DNA of 10,175 nucleotides from Thermoplasmatota archaeon (GTDB lineage: Archaea; Thermoplasmatota; Penumbrarchaeia; Penumbrarchaeales; Penumbrarchaeaceae), in contig JAUVCY010000034.1 of assembly GCA_030595585.1 (NCBI GenBank), positions 1 to 10,175 of the forward strand, read 5' to 3'. The notes beneath the pieces are model-generated. The model ran no database searches. It was not told the DNA's origin and was given only the letters and a program-made list of their open reading frames with translations. The position numbers and the translations under genes are program-made. Of this stretch, positions 1 to 4,757 are shown in pieces. Each line of letters begins with the position of its first letter. Positions within the stretch are counted from its first letter, which is position 1.

Positions 1-1
1 A

Positions 2-62
2 GACGGGGCGGGCGCATATTTTTTTGTATGCAACGCACTCAATCCTCATCACCCGCCCCGTC
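2..62. repeat. Nested inverted repeat with T7 run beyond rtcB
   Basis: The arms GACGGGGCGGG (2-12) and CCCGCCCCGTC (52-62) are perfect 11-bp complements. Inside them is a second pair, GCATA (14-18) and TATGC (27-31), closing a loop that contains seven T residues (19-25). On the plus strand, a GC-rich stretch followed by T7 resembles an archaeal oligo-T terminator for something ending left of the window. On the minus strand the same bases form an A-run followed by TATG, which could be a TATA element for a leftward gene, or the whole could fold in the rtcB 3' UTR. The complementarity is seen directly; the function is undecided. Confidence 0.5.
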
Positions 63-81
63 ACACCGATGGTAATGTGAC
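60..81. repeat. Short inverted repeat just after the rtcB stop
   Basis: GTCACA (60-65) and TGTGAC (76-81) are perfect complements separated by 10 bases. In the rtcB transcript this hairpin would start 16 nt after the stop codon and lie directly before the larger stem at 2-62, sharing three bases with it, so the two folds compete. It could be part of an rtcB 3'-end structure. No U-run follows on the minus strand, so I do not call it a terminator. Confidence 0.35.
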
Positions 82-97
82 CCCACGGCCTGGAACA

Positions 98-1579
98 TCA
101 TCCCTTTACCACGGCCAGTGGGGTCATCCTCACCACCTTGCGGGAGATGCCCGACCCGTCCGCCACCTCGATGACCTCATCGATGTTCTTGTAGGCGTCC
201 GGTGCCTCCTCGGCAACAACCCTCTTGGAGGTCGCCCTGACATAGATCCCCTTTTTCCCAAGTGAGGAGATTATCTTCTCGGGATCGAAGTTCCTTGTAG
301 CCTTCGTCCTTGACAGGATCCTGCCGGCCCCATGACACGTAGATCCGAAAGTGGCCCCCATCGCTTTTTCAGTGCCGACCAGAAGGTAAGAGGCTGTGCC
401 CATGTCACCGGGTATCAGCACTGGCTGTCCGATGGAGCAGTATTCGTCCGGGATATCAGGGTGATCGGGGCCGAAGGAACGGGTTGCACCCTTTCTATGG
501 ACCATGAGCCGTCTCTCCCGCCCACCCACGGTATGGACCTCTTCCTTGGCGATATTGTGCGCGATATCGTATATCATCCTGAGATCCGTATCCAGCCCGG
601 CCTCGCCCAATATGGCCTCAAATGAGCGCCTCGTCCAGTGAGTGATCAGCTGTCTGTTCGCCCAGGCATAATTTGCGGCACACCTCATCGCCCCCAGATA
701 CGACTGCGCCTCCCTGCTCTCAAGAGGTGCGGAGACCAGCTGCCTGTCCGGTATGGTGATATCGAATTTCCTGGACCTGAATCCGGTGCCATGGCTCTCG
801 TAGAGCCCCTCCAGTTCCCGGACCTTGTCCTGGCAGACCTGGTATCCAAGGCCCCTTGAACCCGTGTGGATCATGACCATTATCTGTCCCTTTTTCCTGA
901 CCCCCATCACCTTCGCGGCTGCCGCATCGTAGATCTCGTCCACCCTCTGGACCTCGATGAAGTGGTTTCCACCCCCCAACGATCCCACCTGTGGAAGTCC
1001 CCTCTTCTTCGCCCTGTCCGAGACCTCTTCGGGGAGTGCGCCCTCTATGGCCCCCTCCTCCTCCATCCGCCTCAGGTCCTCGGGGTATCCGTATCCCTCG
1101 TCGACCGCCCATCCCGCCCCCCTTTCAAGTATCTCGTTGAGCTGGGAGGGGTCCACCCTTATCCTCGCCTTTGATCCGACCCCCGATGGGACGTTCTTGA
1201 AGATCTCATCCGCCAGCCTCCTGATGAAAGGCTCTACCTCGTGGTCCATCATCTCCGATACGAGGAGCCTCACCCCGCAGTTGATATCGAAGCCGACGCC
1301 TCCCGGGGAGATCACGCCGCCCTCGTCGAACATCGTGGCTGCCACCCCGCCGATAGGAAAACCATAGCCCCAATGTATGTCGGGCATGGCCATGGAAGGG
1401 CCCGCCAGCCCTGGAAGGGTGGCGACGTTCACTATCTGCTCACAGGCGTTGTCAGAGAGGACCGCATCCAACATGCGATCGGAGGAGTAGAGTATGCCAT
1501 CCTCCTTCATGTCCTCCCTGTAATTCCGGGGTATCCTGTATCTGTATTCGTCCAGCTTCTCGAGGGGGCCTTGCCACAT
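98..1579 (-). CDS. rtcB: RNA-splicing ligase RtcB (tRNA-splicing / RNA-repair ligase)
   Basis: RtcB joins RNA ends carrying 2',3'-cyclic phosphate (or 3'-phosphate) to 5'-OH ends using GTP and Mn2+, sealing tRNA exons after intron removal in archaea; it acts in the cytoplasm. The 493-residue protein has the family motifs in order: MPDIHWGYGFPIGG (65-78), GVGFDINCGVR (94-104, metal ligands D98 and C101), GGGNHF (202-207, H206), HTGSRGLG (238-245, H238), DIAHN (338-342, H341), HRKGATRSFGP (361-371), GDMGTASY (391-398) and STCHGAGR (413-420). H416 aligns with the His guanylylated in Pyrococcus RtcB. The length is normal for an intein-free copy and no key residue is missing. The ATG complementary to 1577-1579 gives the family N-terminus, has no Shine-Dalgarno, and lies 28 nt from a TATA-like element, which favours a leaderless mRNA. 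The usual cofactor archease is not in the window. The gene is divergent from the DtxR-family regulator. Confidence 0.97.
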   Translation of the reverse strand: MWQGPLEKLDEYRYRIPRNYREDMKEDGILYSSDRMLDAVLSDNACEQIVNVATLPGLAGPSMAMPDIHWGYGFPIGGVAATMFDEGGVISPGGVGFDINCGVRLLVSEMMDHEVEPFIRRLADEIFKNVPSGVGSKARIRVDPSQLNEILERGAGWAVDEGYGYPEDLRRMEEEGAIEGALPEEVSDRAKKRGLPQVGSLGGGNHFIEVQRVDEIYDAAAAKVMGVRKKGQIMVMIHTGSRGLGYQVCQDKVRELEGLYESHGTGFRSRKFDITIPDRQLVSAPLESREAQSYLGAMRCAANYAWANRQLITHWTRRSFEAILGEAGLDTDLRMIYDIAHNIAKEEVHTVGGRERRLMVHRKGATRSFGPDHPDIPDEYCSIGQPVLIPGDMGTASYLLVGTEKAMGATFGSTCHGAGRILSRTKATRNFDPEKIISSLGKKGIYVRATSKRVVAEEAPDAYKNIDEVIEVADGSGISRKVVRMTPLAVVKG

Positions 1580-1602
1580 GGGTTATCTTCAGGCGTGAAG
1601 GG

Positions 1603-1618
1603 TAATAATAGTTTTTGC
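1603..1618 (-). promoter_or_regulatory. Probable rtcB promoter (BRE + TATA)
   Basis: Read on the minus strand, GCAAAAA (1618-1612) followed by CTATTATTA (1611-1603) fits an archaeal purine-rich BRE and TATA box. The centre is about 28 nt upstream of the rtcB ATG, so transcription should start at or next to the start codon. No ribosome-binding site lies between. The call rests on composition and spacing only. Confidence 0.55.
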
Positions 1619-1621
1619 CCG

Positions 1622-1639
1622 TGAGAAAAGGTTTAAAAC
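1622..1639 (+). promoter_or_regulatory. Probable promoter of the DtxR-family gene (BRE + TATA)
   Basis: GAGAAAAG (about 1623-1629) precedes GTTTAAAAC (1631-1639), a good archaeal BRE/TATA pair and itself a perfect 9-nt palindrome around a central A. Its centre is 31 nt upstream of the ATG at 1666, so the leader should be only a few nucleotides. It abuts the rtcB promoter with only 3 nt between, so a protein bound here could affect both genes. Confidence 0.6.
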
Positions 1640-1665
1640 GGGGCGACACCTATGGACCGATCAAG

Positions 1666-2145
1666 ATGACAACTCACAGAGAGGAGGACTATCTGGAGGC
1701 CATTCTTCACCTCGTGAACAGCAAGGGGTATGCGAGGGTGGGAAACCTTGCAAAGGGCCTGAACTGCTCCTCCGCCACGGTGACCGAGATGCTGGGCCGC
1801 CTCTCCTCCAAGTCCCTTGTGAACTACGAGAAGTATGGGGGGGTCACACTGACCCCCGAGGGCAGGAAGATCGCGGAGGAGATCTACCGGAGGCACGTGA
1901 TCATACGCGATTTCCTGATCATACTGGGCGTATCCGATAAGGCGGCAGATGAGGACGCCTGCATGATCGAGCACGACCTCCACATGGAGACCCTGATGAA
2001 GCTGGAGAAGTTCATAGAGTTCATCCATCTTTTCCCCGGGGACCCATGCTGGCTGCATAAGTTTCAGGATTTTCAGGAGACCGGTTCCATCGATCTGGAA
2101 GGCTGTGAATTTATCGGAGAGGGAAAGGACAAGGAGAGGTCGTGA
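1666..2145 (+). CDS. DtxR/MntR-family metal-dependent transcriptional regulator
   Basis: This 159-residue protein matches the short, two-domain (MntR-like) form of the family: an N-terminal winged helix (about 4-62; recognition region near residues 33-50) and a metal-binding/dimerisation domain (about 66-140), with no SH3-like third domain. Such proteins bind operators when loaded with Mn2+ or Fe2+ and repress metal uptake genes. It aligns without gaps to Bacillus subtilis MntR through the metal site: D8, E11, H77, E102 and H103 are present, but position 99 is Cys where MntR has Glu. Cys at this position is the DtxR/IdeR (iron) state, so the site is mixed and the metal cannot be assigned. The tail has extra C128, H131 and C147. 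The ATG at 1666 is chosen because it gives the exact MntR N-terminus and fits the promoter; an in-frame TTG at 1615 lies upstream of the TATA box. The target genes are not identifiable from the window. Confidence 0.92.
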   Translation: MTTHREEDYLEAILHLVNSKGYARVGNLAKGLNCSSATVTEMLGRLSSKSLVNYEKYGGVTLTPEGRKIAEEIYRRHVIIRDFLIILGVSDKAADEDACMIEHDLHMETLMKLEKFIEFIHLFPGDPCWLHKFQDFQETGSIDLEGCEFIGEGKDKERS

Positions 2146-2179
2146 GGGTCCCAACCAATGATATCTCCCCGCCTCTGGG

Positions 2180-2192
2180 TGTAAAGTTTACA
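2180..2192. promoter_or_regulatory. Palindromic candidate operator in the ATPase promoter
   Basis: TGTAAAGTTTACA is a perfect palindrome around a central G. It covers the expected BRE and the start of the TATA region of the ATPase gene, so a dimer bound here would block transcription factor B/TBP. The adjacent DtxR-family protein, a dimeric winged-helix repressor, is the obvious candidate ligand, but the sequence does not obviously match the bacterial DtxR or MntR consensus. The palindrome is seen; the function is inferred. Confidence 0.45.
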
Positions 2193-2196
2193 AGTG
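2181..2196 (+). promoter_or_regulatory. Probable promoter of the SMC-like ATPase gene
   Basis: GTAAAG followed by TTTACAAGT (2188-2196) resembles an archaeal BRE/TATA. The TATA centre is about 26 nt upstream of the ATG at 2218, the spacing expected of a leaderless transcript, and there is no Shine-Dalgarno before that ATG. This suggests the ATPase gene can be transcribed separately from the regulator, although readthrough across the 72-bp gap is possible because no T-run terminator follows the regulator. Confidence 0.5.
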
Positions 2197-2217
2197 AAAA
2201 GGCCATTAACATGATCG

Positions 2218-4278
2218 ATGGAGATCAGCAGGAAGGCCAACCCCGAGTTAACATTCCTCCTTGAAAGGTACCTTTCAGGGTCCATTCAGGACGGAGAGAG
2301 CCTCCTGAAACTGATCGGATCGCAAACGGCCTCGGACCCCAGGGAGGGCGATCTCCGGATCGGGGTGCCGATGGGCGGCCTGGAGATCGAGGGCGTTCGG
2401 ATCGACGGCTTCGGCCCCTACGATGCCGAGACGACGATCGAGATAAAGGATGGGCTTAACGTGGTCACCGGCCCCAATGGTGTCGGCAAGACCTCCATTA
2501 TCGCCGCGGTAAGGTGGTGCCTTTTCGGCCTCCCGAACGGGCCTCACAGGGGTCCTGTGGATCACGCCTCACTGCTCAATTGGGGAAGGGAGGAGAGGGG
2601 GCTCATCGAATACCGCGTCGTGGTGGACCTCCGCTGGGGCGGGTCCAGATTCAAGGCGGAGAGGAGGTGGAGCGAAGGGTCGATCTACTTCGATGTATAC
2701 GATGAGAACGGGAAGAAGAGCTCCGGCGGGCTTCCAGAAGGTTTGGTCCCAACGACCTTCTCCCTGATGGTGTTCATGGGAGAGGTGGTCATGTTCCTTT
2801 CCAGCGGTGACCCTTTCTCCGAGGTGGGCCCCCTCAAGAGGGCAGTGTGGACGTTCACGGGATACGATGGGCTCGAGGAGCTCCTGATGATCATCAGAGA
2901 GGCGAGGGATCGGCTCTACAGGCGGCTGGATGTCAGCGGCCCGGAGGCGGCGGGCCTGGAGGAGAGCATCCAGAGGTCCAAGGGACGCCTTGAGAACATC
3001 TCCGAGGATAGGGTGAAGGTCGAACGAGAGCTCCGGACCCTGGAGGCCGAGATGGTCCAGCAGGGGGAGGATTACCGCCGCTCCCTTGATCGGCTCTCCC
3101 GCCTTGCCGGACTGGAGGAGCAGGTCAAGAGCAATGCCGTAAAGGCGGCCAGGCTCAACATCGTGCAGGAGCAACTGCAGGAGAGCCTGTCGCGGGCGGG
3201 GTCCGAGCTCCTCAGATCGCGGGCGGAGAAGGCACTTGAGAACGTGATCGAGGAAAGGGAGGAGAGGACGCGCAGGCGGATCCTGTATGGTTCCTTCGAA
3301 TCCCAGGCGTCGATCGTGAGGGAGATCATCAGAAAGAGAAAATGCATCTGCTCCACCTCAATAGGGACCTCCGGCATGGGCAGGGAGAGGCTTGATGACC
3401 TCCTGGAAAAACTTGAGGCGAGTCGGGATGAGGTCTCCGATTTCGGCAGGGAGCTCATCTGGACCTCGGACACCGTTCTTGAACAGGTCAGGGCGATCCT
3501 CGCCGCTCCCTCGATCTGCAGGGCGGAAATGCGGGAATATATCCGGGATCACAGGGCCTGCAGCGAGGCCCTGAGGTCCATCAGCGGCTCCGGGACGACC
3601 GTGAAGGGGGAGCTGGAGGGATGTATATCATCCATCAGGGAATACGAGAGAACGAAAGCGAGGATCCGCACACTTCGAGACAGGGAGGGAGATCTCGGAA
3701 GGAGAGCAGAGGGGTTGGAGAGGGAACTGGATGGTCAGAGATCGAGGCTGATCGAACTGATGGGGAGCGATATGGGGCGAAAGGGGATCAGGGACCAGGT
3801 CCGGTTCCTTGACGATGCCACATCACAGCTGGATGAGGTGCAGGTGGACCAGCGGGAATCGTTCCTGTCCGAGCTCTGCAGAAAGGCCAATGACATATCC
3901 GGTCCAGATGAGATGGGAAAATACTCCGCGATCGTGATAGATGGCGAGACCTACGAGATAGGCAGGGAGCTTTCGGGGAGCGGTAGGACCGTTCCGCTCT
4001 CGAGCATGTCAGCCGGGGAGAGGGAGCTGGTATCCCTTTCCGTACTGTGCGCCTTCCCGGCCATGATACAGGGCGGCTTTATGTTGGATTCACCCTTCGC
4101 ATACATGGATGGGGCCAGGCGTGTCAGGTTCCTTTCATCCCTGGGCTCCCTTTCCAAAAGTGTCTACATCTCGATCGCAGATGGAGTGCTGACCGATGAG
4201 GAGTTCGATCTGCTGAAGGAGACCTCAAGGGAGCTGGGTGGGATGCATATCACCAATTTGGGGGGTGGCCGATCGTGA
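2218..4278 (+). CDS. SMC/Rad50-like ATPase (DndD-like), first gene of a two-gene pair
   Basis: This 686-residue ABC-type ATPase has head halves at both ends and coiled coil between. Seen: an N-terminal extension (1-55) of no recognised fold; strand and Walker A GPNGVGKT (85-92); a Q-loop-region motif FMGE (186-189), comparable to the F-D-G-E of DndD-type proteins; Glu/Arg-rich coiled-coil arms (about 240-355 and 387-555); a hinge with C376-I-C378, resembling a reduced zinc hook; signature LSSMSAGERE (594-603); and Walker B with D-loop MLDSPFAYMD (622-631). The Walker B catalytic Glu is Ser (S625), as DndD-type proteins carry Thr there. Relatives include Rad50/SbcC, DndD of phosphorothioate defence, and archaea-specific SMC-related proteins, all DNA-associated. 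No nuclease partner (Mre11, DndB/C) is present in the window, so Rad50 itself is unlikely; it is also shorter than Rad50. The start at 2218 fits the promoter; ATG 2371 would remove the extension. Its stop overlaps the next gene, so the products are probably made together. The exact role is unknown. Confidence 0.85.
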   Translation: MEISRKANPELTFLLERYLSGSIQDGESLLKLIGSQTASDPREGDLRIGVPMGGLEIEGVRIDGFGPYDAETTIEIKDGLNVVTGPNGVGKTSIIAAVRWCLFGLPNGPHRGPVDHASLLNWGREERGLIEYRVVVDLRWGGSRFKAERRWSEGSIYFDVYDENGKKSSGGLPEGLVPTTFSLMVFMGEVVMFLSSGDPFSEVGPLKRAVWTFTGYDGLEELLMIIREARDRLYRRLDVSGPEAAGLEESIQRSKGRLENISEDRVKVERELRTLEAEMVQQGEDYRRSLDRLSRLAGLEEQVKSNAVKAARLNIVQEQLQESLSRAGSELLRSRAEKALENVIEEREERTRRRILYGSFESQASIVREIIRKRKCICSTSIGTSGMGRERLDDLLEKLEASRDEVSDFGRELIWTSDTVLEQVRAILAAPSICRAEMREYIRDHRACSEALRSISGSGTTVKGELEGCISSIREYERTKARIRTLRDREGDLGRRAEGLERELDGQRSRLIELMGSDMGRKGIRDQVRFLDDATSQLDEVQVDQRESFLSELCRKANDISGPDEMGKYSAIVIDGETYEIGRELSGSGRTVPLSSMSAGERELVSLSVLCAFPAMIQGGFMLDSPFAYMDGARRVRFLSSLGSLSKSVYISIADGVLTDEEFDLLKETSRELGGMHITNLGGGRS
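4262..4268 (+). promoter_or_regulatory. Shine-Dalgarno-like site for the coupled small gene
   Basis: GGGGTGG, inside the end of the ATPase gene, contains GGTG (4264-4267), complementary to the archaeal 16S 3' tail core CACC, 7 nt before the GTG at 4275. It supports GTG 4275 as the start rather than ATG 4284. It is also the only reasonable ribosome-binding site in the window, fitting a gene internal to an mRNA. Confidence 0.4.
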
Positions 4279-4631
4279 CGATCATGATAAGGGGTGAGCT
4301 CCTTGAGAAACTGGACCACCTCGTGAACGAGGAGGGTTTCAGGACGAGGGAGGATCTGCTTTCGCTTGCCGTATCCATCGGCCTGTTCCTGGATGAGACG
4401 GCTGCAGAGGGCCACGTAGGGGATATGTCGATAGAGCTAACCTCTCTTCCCAACTGGCCTCTACTGCAGGTCGTGGTACACGACAGGGACCCGTCCCTCC
4501 TCTCGTTCAGGGAGATGGAGTCGTACCTGGAACCCTACATGGATCGGGGCCTTGAGACGATCCAGGAGAGGGTAGGATCGAGGAGGGGGCTAAAAGCCCT
4601 ATCCGCTCTGGCCGAGCTGCTGCCCCCATAG
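4275..4631 (+). CDS. Small ribbon-helix-helix-like partner of the SMC-like ATPase
   Basis: The GTG start overlaps the ATPase stop (GTGA, 4 nt), which implies translational coupling and a joint function. The product is 118 residues. Its N-terminal 40 residues have a ribbon-helix-helix pattern: a short strand (TIMIRG, 2-7), helix 1 (about 8-20, LLEKLDHLV core), the turn EEGF (19-22) and helix 2 (about 24-39). Ribbon-helix-helix proteins are dimers that bind DNA through the paired strands; DndE, the small partner of DndD, also has a ribbon-helix-helix-like fold, but I cannot show orthology. The C-terminal part (about 50-118) has a strand-rich stretch (52-70, with WPLLQVVVHD) followed by a long amphipathic helix (about 78-115) and is not a family I recognise. 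It could be a DNA-specificity subunit, a regulator of the pair, or a clamp for the ATPase. An alternative start is ATG 4284. Confidence 0.75.
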   Translation: MTIMIRGELLEKLDHLVNEEGFRTREDLLSLAVSIGLFLDETAAEGHVGDMSIELTSLPNWPLLQVVVHDRDPSLLSFREMESYLEPYMDRGLETIQERVGSRRGLKALSALAELLPP

Positions 4632-4640
4632 TAATCAACC

Positions 4641-4653
4641 CAAATATTTTTCT
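4641..4653 (+). promoter_or_regulatory. AT-rich element: protease promoter and/or upstream terminator
   Basis: CAAATATTTTTCT begins 9 nt after the stop of the small gene. The T5 run (4647-4651) would suit an archaeal oligo-T terminator for the ATPase pair. The AAATATTT core also suits a TATA box; in that case transcription would start near 4672 and give an ~85-nt leader holding the fold at 4681-4742 before the protease start. The two readings are not exclusive. Confidence 0.4.
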
Positions 4654-4680
4654 AATGGTGGATTGATAGCCAGATGGTCT

Positions 4681-4742
4681 GCCCGGTAAAGGTAACACCT
4701 GAGCCCCTAGTCCTTTTCGATCATAAGGGGTGCTATCCGGGC
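4681..4742 (+). other. Possible three-helix leader structure before the protease gene
   Basis: Three nested complementarities occupy this stretch: GCCCGG (4681-4686) with CCGGGC (4737-4742); AGGT (4690-4693) with ACCT (4697-4700) around a 3-nt loop; and GCCCCT (4703-4708) with AGGGGT (4726-4731, one G-U pair). They are compatible with one three-way junction that ends 15 nt before the ATG at 4758. It matches no riboswitch class I recognise, and stems this short can arise by chance. Confidence 0.25.
4718..4726 (+). promoter_or_regulatory. Alternative TATA-like element for the protease gene
   Basis: CGATCATAA is centred about 36 nt upstream of ATG 4758, which would give a leader of roughly 10 nt. 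It is weaker than the AT-rich element at 4641-4653 and overlaps the putative leader fold. If this is the true promoter, the fold is not transcribed with the gene. Confidence 0.25.
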
Positions 4743-4757
4743 TATCATTCAGGGGCG

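Noticed and set aside
1615..1665. In-frame TTG start that would lengthen the DtxR-family protein by 17 residues
   Set aside because: The extension would include the TATA/BRE region, has no family counterpart, and the ATG at 1666 reproduces the MntR N-terminus and metal-ligand numbering exactly.
1633..2154. 173-codon minus-strand open frame opposite the DtxR-family gene
   Set aside because: The plus-strand frame has a full family match with conserved metal ligands; the antisense product has no recognisable features.
2569..3174. 201-codon minus-strand open frame opposite the ATPase gene
   Set aside because: It mirrors Glu/Arg-rich coiled-coil codons and has low-complexity Leu/Pro/His composition without motifs.
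2218..4631. A complete Dnd phosphorothioation or Mre11-Rad50 locus
   Set aside because: No cysteine desulfurase, sulfotransferase-like DndC, DndB or Mre11 nuclease is encoded in the window; only ATPase-like and small-protein components are visible.
4681..4743. tRNA-like look: GCCCGG/CCGGGC ends and a TTCGATC stretch
   Set aside because: It is only about 62 nt long, the T-arm loop and stem do not fit, there is no proper anticodon arm, and the seventh acceptor pair is missing.
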